Counted from the stretch's first letter, positions 24,560 to 33,244 are shown. The stretch: DNA of 64,000 nucleotides from CBFDBF01 sp050304615 (GCA_050304615.1 JBNLDW010000012.1:264446-328445); one strand, 5' to 3'. Made by a program: numbers and translations. Notes: a model not told the origin generated them from the letters alone.

Positions 24560-25168
24560 ATGTCCGATACATTGACCCGTCGCCAGCAAGAGATATATGA
24601 CTATCTGGTGGAGAATCTGGATGAGTTCTACCATCCACCAACCCTGGATGAGCTCTGCACTGAACTGGGGCTGAGCTCCAAGGGTTCACTGCATAAACAG
24701 ATCCAGGCGCTGATAGATGCCGGGCTGGTAGAGCCGATGAATAACCAGCGCCGCGGCATCCGGCTTACCGAGGCCGCCCTCCAGGATGAGGGCGAACTCC
24801 CGATGCTGGGGTATATCGCCGCTGGCTCTCCGATCCAGGCGATTGAGCAGCAGGAGTACATGCAGGTGCCAGATTTTCTGCGGAGTAATAAGGAGTGTTA
24901 TCTGCTGCAGGTCAGGGGGGACTCAATGATCGAAGAGGGTATCCTTGATGGCGACTACATCGTGGTTGAACAGCGCAACCGGGCGCGCAACGGAGAGATT
25001 GTAGTCGCCCTGGTAGAGGGAGAAGAGGCAACCCTGAAACGGATAGAGCAGAAGCCTAACCAGGTTGTACTGCACCCTGCCAACAGCAGCATGAAGCCTA
25101 TGCGCTATCGACCGGATCAGATTGAGATCCAGGGGGTTTTAATCGGCCAGATGAGGCAGTACCACTAG
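24560..25168 (+). CDS. lexA: LexA repressor
   Basis: 202 residues. Winged HTH at 1-70 (LTRRQQEIYDYL, PPTLDELCTELGL, RRGIRL) and S24 peptidase domain with cleavage site AAGSP (~90), nucleophile Ser in RGDSMIEEG (~119) and Lys in ATLKRIEQ (~156). The recognition helix reads SSKGSLHKQIQAL, like the SKSGIH form of alphaproteobacterial LexA and unlike the RSPNAAEEHL form of enteric LexA. This agrees with the GTTC direct repeats found at its own promoter. It should cleave itself on RecA filaments and derepress the SOS genes. Convergent with the SET-domain gene, with a 2-bp gap. Confidence 0.96.
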   Translation: MSDTLTRRQQEIYDYLVENLDEFYHPPTLDELCTELGLSSKGSLHKQIQALIDAGLVEPMNNQRRGIRLTEAALQDEGELPMLGYIAAGSPIQAIEQQEYMQVPDFLRSNKECYLLQVRGDSMIEEGILDGDYIVVEQRNRARNGEIVVALVEGEEATLKRIEQKPNQVVLHPANSSMKPMRYRPDQIEIQGVLIGQMRQYH

Positions 25169-25170
25169 TA

Positions 25171-25530
25171 TCACCAACCGTAATCGAAGGTGATCTCTTC
25201 ATCCTGTTCGATACTCCGCAGGGCGTACAGGTCTAGCCCATCGAACTCGGCGTTGTATTCGTCTGAGTGGTTGAGGAAACGGAGCAGGTTCTTGCCATCA
25301 TGCCCTACCGGCTCGTCATCGTCATCCGACTCATACACCCACAGCACATGGTGACCATTCTCACTGACCTTAGGGCCATGAAAGGTACCGATATACTCAC
25401 CCTTTTCGATCGCCCTACAGGCAAACAAGCCTCTGCCGTGGATCCCTGATGGTGCTTCATAGACGGTATCCTTAAGCTCACAATCGGCTACGCGCTTTGG
25501 TGAATTGTTAGGCTCGCTGCTGTCGCTCAT
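25171..25530 (-). CDS. SET-domain protein (putative lysine methyltransferase)
   Basis: 119 residues. The SET signatures GRGLFACRAIEKGEYIG (~33-49), RFLNHSDEYNAEF (~83-95) and EEITFDYGW (end) provide the SAM and substrate sites (NHS, Tyr of FDYG). It lacks pre- and post-SET domains, as small bacterial SET proteins do. Its target is unknown. It overlaps the upstream Cys-containing gene by 4 bp, so both share the promoter beyond 25727, where two SOS-type boxes lie. Confidence 0.88.
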   Translation of the reverse strand: MSDSSEPNNSPKRVADCELKDTVYEAPSGIHGRGLFACRAIEKGEYIGTFHGPKVSENGHHVLWVYESDDDDEPVGHDGKNLLRFLNHSDEYNAEFDGLDLYALRSIEQDEEITFDYGW

Positions 25531-25727
25531 AACTCACAATCACTATTAACATAGACAGCCATAATGCCCTCCAGCTCCTGCAGGAGCTCCTGCCTCTCTT
25601 CCACTGAGAGGGCAGCCGTCTCCGCCGGCTCTCTACCCTCTTTCAGCGCATCAATACAGGAGCGAACCGAGCGGCAGCCCTGGTTACAGATAGTCTCTAA
25701 ACAGGCATCAAAACGCTGGTTTTTCAT
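25527..25727 (-). CDS. Small Cys-containing protein, coupled to SET gene
   Basis: 66 residues, family not named. Cysteines in CLETICNQGCRSVRSC (C-x4-C-x3-C-x5-C) could bind a metal or form a cluster; the second half is an acidic helix (SVEERQELLQELEGIM) and the tail ends DCEL. It overlaps the SET gene by 4 bp. The divergent GTTC/GAAC boxes at 25765-25810 lie just upstream, so DNA damage control is inferred. Confidence 0.65.
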   Translation of the reverse strand: MKNQRFDACLETICNQGCRSVRSCIDALKEGREPAETAALSVEERQELLQELEGIMAVYVNSDCEL

Positions 25728-25764
25728 ATTTTATTCATGATCATAGGGATTTTACAAAAAATAT

Positions 25765-25810
25765 GTTCTATTTCTGTTCTCTATGTGCTAAAGTAGAACG
25801 CATGGAGAAC
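25765..25810. promoter_or_regulatory. Divergent pair of SOS-type boxes
   Basis: GTTC-N7-GTTC at 25765-25779 points right and GAAC-N7-GAAC at 25796-25810 points left. They lie between the leftward Cys-protein/SET pair and the rightward 51-codon frame. Same spacing and half-sites as the lexA boxes. Confidence 0.65.
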
Positions 25811-25873
25811 GTTTTAAGGCTCATGGAGGTAGCTAATAGGCTGTTTTTCACCTTTTTACTCAAGGGGTAGGTA

Positions 25874-26029
25874 ATGAATAATATCAATAATTATATTATG
25901 TGTGATCAGGTACAGAATCAAGTCACCACCATTATGGCCAGTGACACTGAGCATAGAAGAGCGCAACGCGAGAGACTTTCACTACTAATCTCTATCTGCT
26001 CCATCGGCTGTATCTATCTACTTTTTTAA
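25874..26029 (+). CDS. 51-residue SOS-linked small membrane-like peptide
   Basis: Starts at ATG 25874 after AGGGGTAGGT, a fair ribosome binding site. The first ~35 residues are polar (MNNINNYIM, then HRRAQRERL) and the last ~15 (SLLISICSIGCIYLLF) form one hydrophobic helix with two cysteines. This is the architecture of small tail-anchored peptides. It lies 64 bp downstream of a pair of SOS-type boxes and its end overlaps the convergent pabB stop by 12 bp. SOS-induced single-helix peptides that block division are known elsewhere (SidA in Caulobacter, YneA in Bacillus); likeness here is by context and size only. Confidence 0.5.
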   Translation: MNNINNYIMCDQVQNQVTTIMASDTEHRRAQRERLSLLISICSIGCIYLLF

Positions 26030-27403
26030 GCTGCCCTGCAACATCTCCATGGTGGCGGCCGCCTTGTCCATGGTCTCCTGGTACTCATCCGCCATAACGG
26101 AGTCGGCAACAATACCGCCACCAACGGAGAAGTAGATTTCACCCTCTTGGTGCAGCATGGTACGTATGGTGATACTGCTATCCATGGAACCATCAAACCC
26201 AAGATAGCAGATGGAGCCACAGTAGATTCCACGTCGGTTTGGTTCCAGTTCTTCTATGATCTCCATCGCCCGTACCTTGGGGGCACCGGTGATGGAGCCA
26301 CCGGGAAAGCAGCCCCGAAGTAGCGCAATGGCATCTTTGTCCGCTGCCAGCCGCCCCTTTATGGTGCTAACCAGATGGTGGACAGTAGCAAAGCTCTCTA
26401 CAGCGAACATGTTCGGCACATGGACGGTGCCGGGCTCACAGCTCTTTCCCAGATCGTTCCTCAGCAGATCAACAATCATCAGGTTCTCAGAGCGATCCTT
26501 GGCACTATTGGCAAGTTCTTCAGCCAGCTGTCTATCTGCTGCCGGGTCTTCTGCTCTGGGGCGGGTTCCCTTTATTGGCTTGGTCTCTACCTCGTCTCCC
26601 CTTACCTTGAGAAATCGCTCTGGAGAGCAGCTTAGAATCTGCCCATCCGGTAGATTGAGGTAGCTGCTAAAGGGGGCAGGATTTATCTGCCGCAGAGATT
26701 GGTAGGCCATCCATGGATCGCCAGTGGCGGTCGCGCTAAAACGCTGCGCCAGGTTTACCTGATAGCAGTCGCCGTTGTGGATGTACTCTTTGATGCGTGA
26801 GAAGGCTGCAGCATATTGTTCTTTGGTCAGATTAGACTCTACTGCCCCATTCAGCTGAAAGTGCTGTCGTACCGTCTTCTCTGGTAGATGTGAAAACAGC
26901 TCTACCAACTCATCCCAACGTTGCTCGGTGGCTGGGTCACGCCCCTGCCCTACCAACCAACTCTGCTGCTGCTGGTGATCCACCACCACGGCCCAATCAT
27001 AGATGCCGATGGCCATCTCCGGCATATCGATATCATCTATAGCAATAGAGGGAAGCCGCTCTAGGCAGTGGGCTAGATCGTACCCCAGGTAACCGATGGC
27101 ACCACCGTAAAATGGCACCCCAGACACTGGTTGCGACCTCTCTCCCAACATCTCTCGCAGAAGCTGAAACGGATCATCGGTAGAGGACGAGATCTCTAAT
27201 CCTGTTACCTCTGCCGAACCACAGCGGTAACGCAGTGTGGCCATAGGTTCGCAGGAGAGGATATCGTAACGTCCCTGAGGAGAGAGGGGCTGACCGCTAT
27301 CCAGGAAGACTGCCCACGGCAGATCGGCTATCGCCGCAAATAGGTAGGCGCTGTCTGGATGGTAAGGAAGAGATTGCTGCAGAACTGGATTACTCTTGGG
27401 CAC
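26018..27403 (-). CDS. pabB: Aminodeoxychorismate synthase component I
   Basis: 461 residues of the chorismate-binding family. The N-terminal half is the anthranilate-synthase-I-like domain (SYLFAAIADLPWAVFLDSG). The catalytic half has KPIKGTRPR (~278), whose Lys is diagnostic of PabB against TrpE, then ENLMIVDLLRNDLG, FPGGSITGAPK and SVGGGIVADS. It turns chorismate and ammonia into 4-amino-4-deoxychorismate for folate. PabA is not adjacent. It lies at the far end of the aroA-cmk-rpsA-ihfB group, 36 bp after ihfB. Confidence 0.94.
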   Translation of the reverse strand: MPKSNPVLQQSLPYHPDSAYLFAAIADLPWAVFLDSGQPLSPQGRYDILSCEPMATLRYRCGSAEVTGLEISSSTDDPFQLLREMLGERSQPVSGVPFYGGAIGYLGYDLAHCLERLPSIAIDDIDMPEMAIGIYDWAVVVDHQQQQSWLVGQGRDPATEQRWDELVELFSHLPEKTVRQHFQLNGAVESNLTKEQYAAAFSRIKEYIHNGDCYQVNLAQRFSATATGDPWMAYQSLRQINPAPFSSYLNLPDGQILSCSPERFLKVRGDEVETKPIKGTRPRAEDPAADRQLAEELANSAKDRSENLMIVDLLRNDLGKSCEPGTVHVPNMFAVESFATVHHLVSTIKGRLAADKDAIALLRGCFPGGSITGAPKVRAMEIIEELEPNRRGIYCGSICYLGFDGSMDSSITIRTMLHQEGEIYFSVGGGIVADSVMADEYQETMDKAAATMEMLQGSLKK

Positions 27404-27439
27404 CTATAGTCTGTTCTGGACGCAACAGGTTGCCCTAAC

Positions 27440-27742
27440 TTAACCTTGCAGCTGCCGCAAGAAACCATCATTAACCCGTTCACGTAACTCTTTACCAGGC
27501 TTGAAATGGGGGACATGTTTACCTGCCAAGGCAACAGAGACGCCGGTCTTTGGGTTGCGCCCCTGTCTTGGTGGACGGTAATGGAGGGAGAAACTACCAA
27601 AGCCACGAACCTCAACCCGCTCACCGGAGGCCAACGCCTGACTCATCTGTTCAAGGATGCATTTGACCGCTAGCTCTACGTCACGATACGCCAGCATGTT
27701 CTGCTTCTTTGCGATGACATCAATCAACTCAGACTTTGTCAT
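27440..27742 (-). CDS. ihfB: Integration host factor beta subunit
   Basis: 100 residues of the HU/IHF family: MTKSELIDVIA start, EQMSQALASGERVEVRGFGSF and the arm with RPPRQGRNPKTG, whose Pro intercalates into DNA. The GRNPKTG segment and position after rpsA identify the beta chain rather than HU. With IhfA it bends DNA at promoters, origins and phage sites. It is 75 bp downstream of rpsA in the classic rpsA-ihfB order; that gap has a GGCCGG/CCGGCC hairpin that could act as an attenuator. Confidence 0.96.
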   Translation of the reverse strand: MTKSELIDVIAKKQNMLAYRDVELAVKCILEQMSQALASGERVEVRGFGSFSLHYRPPRQGRNPKTGVSVALAGKHVPHFKPGKELRERVNDGFLRQLQG

Positions 27743-27817
27743 TTCTTAAACACTCCCCCTAAACAACCGGCCGGGTTGCCAATCCGGCCATACCTTACAA
27801 TATGTGTAATATCTAAC

Positions 27818-29494
27818 CTACTCCCCATTATCCCCCATCTGCTCTTTCAGTAGGTCACCGAGTGTAGCAGCACCGGCTTTAGGGCTCGCCCCATAGCTCT
27901 TGATAGCTGCCTTTTCATCAGCCTCATCCTTCGCCTTGATAGAGAGTGATATGGTGCGATTCTTTCGGTCTACACCGAGAAACTTAGCTTCTATCTCATC
28001 ACCCTCTTTCAGCATGGTACGTGCATCCTCTACCCGCTCACGCGATAGCTCAGAGGCGCGCAGATAACCCTCTACGCCTTCTTCCAGGGTGATTACTGCG
28101 CCCTTGGCATCTACCTCTTTGATGACACCGGTTACGATACTACCCTTGGAATTAGTTCCCACGTAGGCGGAGAACGGGTCTTGATCTAGATACTTAATTC
28201 CCAGAGAGATACGCTCACGCTCTGGATCTACAGATAGTACAACTGTCTCTAGCTCGTCGCCCTTCTTGTAGTTCCGCACTGCCTCTTCACCCGCCTCATC
28301 CCAAGATATATCTGAGAGGTGAACCAGGCCGTCGATACCGCCATCCAGGCCAATAAAGATACCAAAATCGGTAATCGACTTGATCTTACCAGTTACATGA
28401 TCGCCCTTCTTGAAGTTCTCGGCAAACAGATCCCATGGATTGCTCTGACACTGCTTCATACCGAGAGAGATACGACGACGTTCCTCATCGATATCCAGGA
28501 CCATGACCTCAACCTCATCCCCCAGTTGTACCAGTTTGGATGGGTGAATATTTTTGTTGGTCCAATCCATCTCAGAGACGTGGATTAGTCCCTCAACACC
28601 CTCTTCGATCTCGGCAAAACAGCCGTAATCAGCAAGGTTTGTAATCTTACCGAAGAGTCTGGTGCCCTCAGGATAGCGGCGTGACAGATTGACCCATGGA
28701 TCCTCGCCCATCTGTTTCAGGCCAAGAGAGACTCGTTGCTTCTCACGGTCAAACTTAAGAATCTTGACCATAACCTCGGCCCCGATCTCAACCACCTCTG
28801 ATGGGTGCTTAACCCGCTTCCATGCCATATCAGTGATATGTAGCAGTCCATCGATACCGCCAAGATCCACAAATGCACCATAGTCGGTCAGGTTCTTAAC
28901 TACACCCTTGACCTCCATTCCCTCTTCCAGACCCTCTAGCAGGTTCTCGCGTTCGGCGCTGTACTCGGTCTCGACTACCGCGCGGCGTGATACCACTACG
29001 TTATTGCGGCGACGATCCAGCTTGATGACCTTGAACTCCAGCTCCTTACCCTCTAAATAGGAGGTATCACGAACCGGACGCACATCAACCAACGAACCTG
29101 GCAGGAAGGCACGGATCTCACCCAACTCTACGGTGAAGCCACCCTTTACCTTGCCATTGATTTTACCAATGACTGTCTCTTCGTCCTCAAAAGCTGTGTT
29201 CAGCACATGCCATGCATGGTTGCGCTTGGCTTTGTCACGAGAAAGACGGGTTGCACCAAAACCGTCTTCAACGGCATCCAGTGAAACTTCAACTTGATCA
29301 CCGACGGTTACTTCAATCTCACCATCGCTGTCTAAAAACTGTTCTCTTGGGATAACTCCTTCGGACTTGAGCCCGGCATTCACTATTACTGAATCTGGAG
29401 TAATTTCTAGTACGGTACCTATAACGATGGAACCGGTTTTCAACTGGGTATTAGCGACGCTCTCTTCAAAGAGTTCTGCAAAGCTTTCGGTCAT
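27818..29494 (-). CDS. rpsA: 30S ribosomal protein S1
   Basis: 558 residues from ATG 29494 (MTESFAELFEES); the frame is open 14 codons further but S1 proteins start here. Six OB-fold S1 domains are visible, the last four as clear repeats containing GFVHVSEM- or GLLHITDM-like motifs. It binds mRNA and melts structured start sites on the 30S subunit. Upstream, between cmk and rpsA, a strong hairpin-plus-T run gives partial separation from cmk. Confidence 0.97.
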   Translation of the reverse strand: MTESFAELFEESVANTQLKTGSIVIGTVLEITPDSVIVNAGLKSEGVIPREQFLDSDGEIEVTVGDQVEVSLDAVEDGFGATRLSRDKAKRNHAWHVLNTAFEDEETVIGKINGKVKGGFTVELGEIRAFLPGSLVDVRPVRDTSYLEGKELEFKVIKLDRRRNNVVVSRRAVVETEYSAERENLLEGLEEGMEVKGVVKNLTDYGAFVDLGGIDGLLHITDMAWKRVKHPSEVVEIGAEVMVKILKFDREKQRVSLGLKQMGEDPWVNLSRRYPEGTRLFGKITNLADYGCFAEIEEGVEGLIHVSEMDWTNKNIHPSKLVQLGDEVEVMVLDIDEERRRISLGMKQCQSNPWDLFAENFKKGDHVTGKIKSITDFGIFIGLDGGIDGLVHLSDISWDEAGEEAVRNYKKGDELETVVLSVDPERERISLGIKYLDQDPFSAYVGTNSKGSIVTGVIKEVDAKGAVITLEEGVEGYLRASELSRERVEDARTMLKEGDEIEAKFLGVDRKNRTISLSIKAKDEADEKAAIKSYGASPKAGAATLGDLLKEQMGDNGE

Positions 29495-29561
29495 GAGAAA
29501 ATTTTCCTGGGTACTGCCGCATCGACCGACATACAAAATAGAGCATGCCGACGGTTATTGT

Positions 29562-29590
29562 TAAAAAAAAAGTCCTACCACTCTGTGGTA
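29562..29590 (-). terminator. Intrinsic terminator between cmk and rpsA
   Basis: Read on the minus strand: TACCAC-AGA-GTGGTA (29590-29576) then GGACTTTTTTTTT. The six-pair stem with a long T run should end or attenuate cmk transcripts before rpsA, which then needs its own promoter in the 70 bp that remain. Confidence 0.7.
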
Positions 29591-29632
29591 AAACCACCTG
29601 ATGGGCACCTGAATCTATTATTCAGATCCCGC

Positions 29633-30301
29633 CTAATATCCGAGTTCAGGAAAGGTGCTACGCACCAGTTCCATAACCCGTGCCAACACCTCTTCAATGG
29701 AGAGTGCTGTTGACTCCAATTCCAGTGCTGCGGCTGGTGCTGTCAATGGAGCCACCCTACGATTACGATCTCGCTCATCGCGTTGACGAATCTCTGCGGT
29801 GAGGTGCGCTAAATTAACATCTAATCCTTTTTCTTTCAACTGGTTATAGCGTCTTTTTGCCCTTTCTTCGGCGCTTGCGGTCAAAAACACCTTAATATCC
29901 GCCTCCGGGAATACCACGGTTCCCATATCACGGCCTTCTGCCACCAAACCAGGCATCTCGGCGAAGCCCCGCTGCCAATCCAGTAGGGCAATCCGAACCT
30001 CTGGCACCGTGGCCACAATAGAGGCCACATTCCCGGCGGTCTCGGTACGCATCTCAAGGGTGACATCCTCCCCATCCAGATAGACGGTATCACCCTTAAA
30101 CTCAACATTCATGATACGTGCAACTTCTGCTAATTTATCTACCTGATCGACGCTAATGCCGGCACGTTCTGCAGACAAACCAACCAATCTGTATAAGGCC
30201 CCGCTATCTAGGCAGTGCCATCCAAGCCGTTGTGCTAACAACTTGGCGATGGTTCCTTTACCTGAGCCGCTTGGCCCGTCTATGGTTATGATTTTTGGCA
30301 T
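29633..30301 (-). CDS. cmk: Cytidylate kinase
   Basis: 222 residues. P-loop GPSGSGKGT at 9-17, LDSGALYRL (~33-41), substrate-binding EGRDMGTVVFP (~123-133) and KRRYNQLKEKG. It phosphorylates CMP and dCMP. It follows aroA after 3 bp, so the two are one transcript; the aroA-cmk-rpsA-ihfB order is typical of gammaproteobacteria. Confidence 0.96.
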   Translation of the reverse strand: MPKIITIDGPSGSGKGTIAKLLAQRLGWHCLDSGALYRLVGLSAERAGISVDQVDKLAEVARIMNVEFKGDTVYLDGEDVTLEMRTETAGNVASIVATVPEVRIALLDWQRGFAEMPGLVAEGRDMGTVVFPEADIKVFLTASAEERAKRRYNQLKEKGLDVNLAHLTAEIRQRDERDRNRRVAPLTAPAAALELESTALSIEEVLARVMELVRSTFPELGY

Positions 30302-30304
30302 AGA

Positions 30305-31615
30305 TCAACTCCTGTCTGACCGAATAGCCAACCCAGTTGTCGTGGCCAGCTCGACAAAACCGGGAAACGAGGTGTCTACATTGGCACAATCATCTATTAT
30401 AATCTTGCCTTCAGCACACAATCCAGCCATGGCAAAGGCCATAGCGATGCGGTGGTCGCCGTGGCTAGACACTGCTCCTCCGCCAAAACTCCCACCCTGA
30501 ATGCGCATTCCATCCTGGCTAGTTGCTACATCAATACCAAGCGTAGCCAAACCATCTGCCATTACCTGGATACGATCACTCTCTTTGAGCCGCAGCTCTT
30601 CCGCCCCGGATAGTACGGTCTCGCCAGTGGCACAGGCGGCGGCAATAAATATGGCCGGAAACTCATCGATCGCCAAAGGTACCTGATCTACAGGTATATG
30701 GATACCTTTTAGTGGTGCCGATCTAACTCGCAGGTCGGCCACCGGCTCACCGCCCACATCACGCCTATTCAGTATTTCGATATCTGCCCCCATCAGACGC
30801 AGAATGGTGATCACGCCATCCCGAGTGGGGTTGATGCCCACATGCTCCAGCAGCAGATCAGATCCCTTGGCTATAGAAGCCCCCACCAGAAAAAAGGCGG
30901 CTGATGAGATATCGCTCGGTATATTTAGATCACAGGCGGTCAAACTACCGCCACCCTGTAGACAGATACGACTACCCTGGAGTTCCAGATTATACCCAAA
31001 ACCCTGCAACATACGCTCGGTATGATCTCTTGTCGGGGCTGGTTCTGTGACGCAGGTCTGTCCTTGGGCATACAACCCAGCAAACAGGATGGATGATTTT
31101 ACCTGGGCGCTGGCTACAGGCATCTGATAGTCAATGCCGTGCAACGAGGCCCCTCCCTCTATCCTCAGAGGTGCCGTGCCCTGCTCAGTGGTGCCTATAT
31201 TTGCTCCCATCAACGCCAGCGGCTCGGTTACCCGACGCATCGGACGCCCGGATAGAGAGCTATCCCCAACTAGAGTAGTACTGAAATCCTGCGCTGCCAA
31301 CAGACCGGAGAGCAACCGCATGGAGGTACCGGAATTACCCAGATCAAGCGCTGCCTCCGGCCTCTGCAGGCCATGCATACCAACACCATGCACCACTACC
31401 ATCCCACCCTCTGGTCCTTCAATATCGACCCCCATCTGGCGGAAGGCATTGAGGGTAGCGAGGCTATCCTCTCCCTGCAGAAAACCGCTGACCCTGGTTA
31501 CCCCTACCGCCAGTGAACCGAGCATGATAGAACGGTGAGAGATAGATTTATCCCCGGGCAGGCGTATGCTGCCGGAGAGGCTACCACCTGGCTGGACAAT
31601 AAAACTAAGCTTCAC
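30305..31615 (-). CDS. aroA: 3-phosphoshikimate 1-carboxyvinyltransferase (EPSP synthase)
   Basis: 436 residues from GTG 31615 (KLSFIVQPGG), chosen because the family starts there; TTG 31639 is an upstream option. Signatures: LPGDKSISHR (~22-31), LDLGNSGTSMRLLSG (~91-105), LRLKESDRIQ (~341) and GDHRIAMAFA (~386). It joins PEP to shikimate-3-phosphate. The GNSGT form contains Gly at the glyphosate-contact site; class cannot be fixed by eye. It is separated from tyrA by two unrelated genes. Confidence 0.95.
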   Translation of the reverse strand: MKLSFIVQPGGSLSGSIRLPGDKSISHRSIMLGSLAVGVTRVSGFLQGEDSLATLNAFRQMGVDIEGPEGGMVVVHGVGMHGLQRPEAALDLGNSGTSMRLLSGLLAAQDFSTTLVGDSSLSGRPMRRVTEPLALMGANIGTTEQGTAPLRIEGGASLHGIDYQMPVASAQVKSSILFAGLYAQGQTCVTEPAPTRDHTERMLQGFGYNLELQGSRICLQGGGSLTACDLNIPSDISSAAFFLVGASIAKGSDLLLEHVGINPTRDGVITILRLMGADIEILNRRDVGGEPVADLRVRSAPLKGIHIPVDQVPLAIDEFPAIFIAAACATGETVLSGAEELRLKESDRIQVMADGLATLGIDVATSQDGMRIQGGSFGGGAVSSHGDHRIAMAFAMAGLCAEGKIIIDDCANVDTSFPGFVELATTTGLAIRSDRS

Positions 31616-31939
31616 AGATGAAGACACAAAGTACCCCAAGGTATATGGGCTGCAGTGCGCCCTAAAGAGATACTAAGCTTAAAGCTTATCACCCTGATTG
31701 TAAACCTAACCACCTGAAATACAGGGAATTATCAGCGAATAAACAGCGCGGCAAAATTATGATTGCGATTTATCTTTGATCCAGGAATACTCCAGGAATA
31801 TTCTATGCATCTCTGGTCTCTTTTGGATAAAGTTGATTACATCACTAAGAGCACTAAGGTACGAGTTTATTAACATAGCAGAGATTTTTTTTGCATCCAT
31901 AATTCATCGCCATCATAAATACCAAAGCGGAACAGCATA
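31616..31939. other. Intergenic region upstream of aroA
   Basis: About 320 bp between divergent aroA and the membrane protein gene. It contains a direct repeat CCAGGAATACT/CCAGGAATATT at ~31781-31802 and an AT-rich tract around 31860-31900, which may hold the two divergent promoters. No riboswitch or RNA gene is recognised. Confidence 0.5.
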
Positions 31940-32605
31940 GTGGAACTACACGGCCTACTGATTTCTGACACCCTGCTGTGGGTTATAAACATCCTCTACG
32001 GAGTCATATTGATTACGGCCCTGCGGATGACTCCTTGGCGCACTTTTCTAAATGGCGAAAGACGACATGTATTCCTTGGTGCCTGTGTAGCACTGATTCT
32101 TCTCTGGCACATCCGTGGAGCTGCTATGGATGAGCTCTCTTTCCATTTTTTGGGGGTAACCACTATTACCCTGATGTTTGGCTGGTCCTTGGCTATTATC
32201 GCAACATCTATCGCAATGATTGGAGTGACTCTAAATGGCAGTGCCGATTGGTCAATATTTGCCATCAACGAATTGGTGGTAGGTATTATCCCAGTAACCA
32301 TAACCCAGATATCACTCATTCTGGTGCGTACCTATCTGCCCAAAAACTTTTTTGTATATGTCCTGGGAAACGGCTTTCTAACCGCTGGTCTGGCGGCGAC
32401 TATTGCCGGCTATGTGGCTGCCTGGATTCTAACCAGTAGTGGCACACTCTCCTACGAGGCGCTCTCCAGCACGATACTACCCTTCTTTCCCCTTATCTTC
32501 TTCCCTGAGGCCTTTATAAACGGCTGGGCAATGACCATTCTAGTCTGTTATCGACCGCATTGGGTCTACTCCTTCAGTGATAGCCTATATATCCAGGGTA
32601 AATAG
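31940..32605 (+). CDS. CbiM-like energy-coupling permease / COG3235-type membrane protein
   Basis: 221 residues starting at GTG 31940 (AGCATA precedes; ribosome site weak). Six or seven membrane helices. A short polar start (ELHGLLISDT) and PLIFFPEAFINGWAMT near the end resemble CbiM-family S-components of cobalt/nickel ECF transporters, but the N-terminal metal-binding MHI motif of CbiM is replaced. No ATPase or T-component is adjacent. Substrate is undetermined. It is oriented against the flanking aromatic-pathway genes and splits tyrA from aroA. Confidence 0.65.
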   Translation: MELHGLLISDTLLWVINILYGVILITALRMTPWRTFLNGERRHVFLGACVALILLWHIRGAAMDELSFHFLGVTTITLMFGWSLAIIATSIAMIGVTLNGSADWSIFAINELVVGIIPVTITQISLILVRTYLPKNFFVYVLGNGFLTAGLAATIAGYVAAWILTSSGTLSYEALSSTILPFFPLIFFPEAFINGWAMTILVCYRPHWVYSFSDSLYIQGK

Positions 32606-32809
32606 CCAGCTAAATCAAGGAGAGGTTTGAGAAGTGATCTACATATATCAACAAAAAAATGGGTGAAATAGATATTTATTTCCCACTTTAATGGATATAA
32701 TGGTTGCTTGGTCGGTTTGTACCGCATAAGGCTAATGCCTTCCGCCAGGAGAGTGCCGGCCTAGCTCTTGGTAAACTAATAACCGATGGAATTCTTAAAA
32801 AAGAGGGTC

Positions 32810-33244
32810 ATGATGAAAAAACTACTTACTATCGTAGCCGCGACTGCGGCCCTGACCGCATGTAGTGGGGAAGCTCCAGAACAGGCTGCACCTGCACCAG
32901 CTGCCGAACCAACCGTTATGGAACAAGCAGCACCAGCAATGGCTGAAGAGGCCCCAGCAGCAGAAGCAATGACTGAAGAAGCCCCAGCAGCAGAGGCAAT
33001 GGCTGAAGAGGCCCCAGCAGCAGAAGCAATGGCTGAAGAGGCAATGGCTGAAGAGGCCCCAGCAGCAGAAGCAATGGCTGAAGAGACAATGGCTGAAGAG
33101 GCACCAGCAGCAGAGGCAATGGCTGAAGAGGCCCCAGCAGCAGCTGAAGCCGCCGCGGAAGCAGTAGTTGAAGAGGCCGCTGCAGCAGGTGAAGCCGCAG
33201 CTGAAGCAGTAGTTGAAGAGGCCGCCAGCGAGATGGCCAAATAG
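32810..33244 (+). CDS. Ala/Glu-rich repeat lipoprotein
   Basis: 144 residues from ATG 32810 (GAGGG 8 bp upstream); ATG 32813 is equivalent. A signal peptide of type II ends in the lipobox LTAC (~18-21), so the protein is lipidated. The rest is built from 10-residue repeats EEAPAAEAMA and shorter variants EAMAE, coded by near-identical 30-bp DNA units, then longer AAAEAVVEEA units. It is highly acidic and likely extended or helical, perhaps a periplasmic spacer. No enzymatic motif. Repeat number is likely to vary by slippage. A strong terminator follows. Confidence 0.8.
   Translation: MMKKLLTIVAATAALTACSGEAPEQAAPAPAAEPTVMEQAAPAMAEEAPAAEAMTEEAPAAEAMAEEAPAAEAMAEEAMAEEAPAAEAMAEETMAEEAPAAEAMAEEAPAAAEAAAEAVVEEAAAAGEAAAEAVVEEAASEMAK

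Noticed and set aside
32776..33240. 154-residue Ala/Ser-rich frame on the minus strand
   Set aside because: It is the antisense of the repeat lipoprotein, whose lipobox, ribosome site and terminator show the plus strand to be coding.
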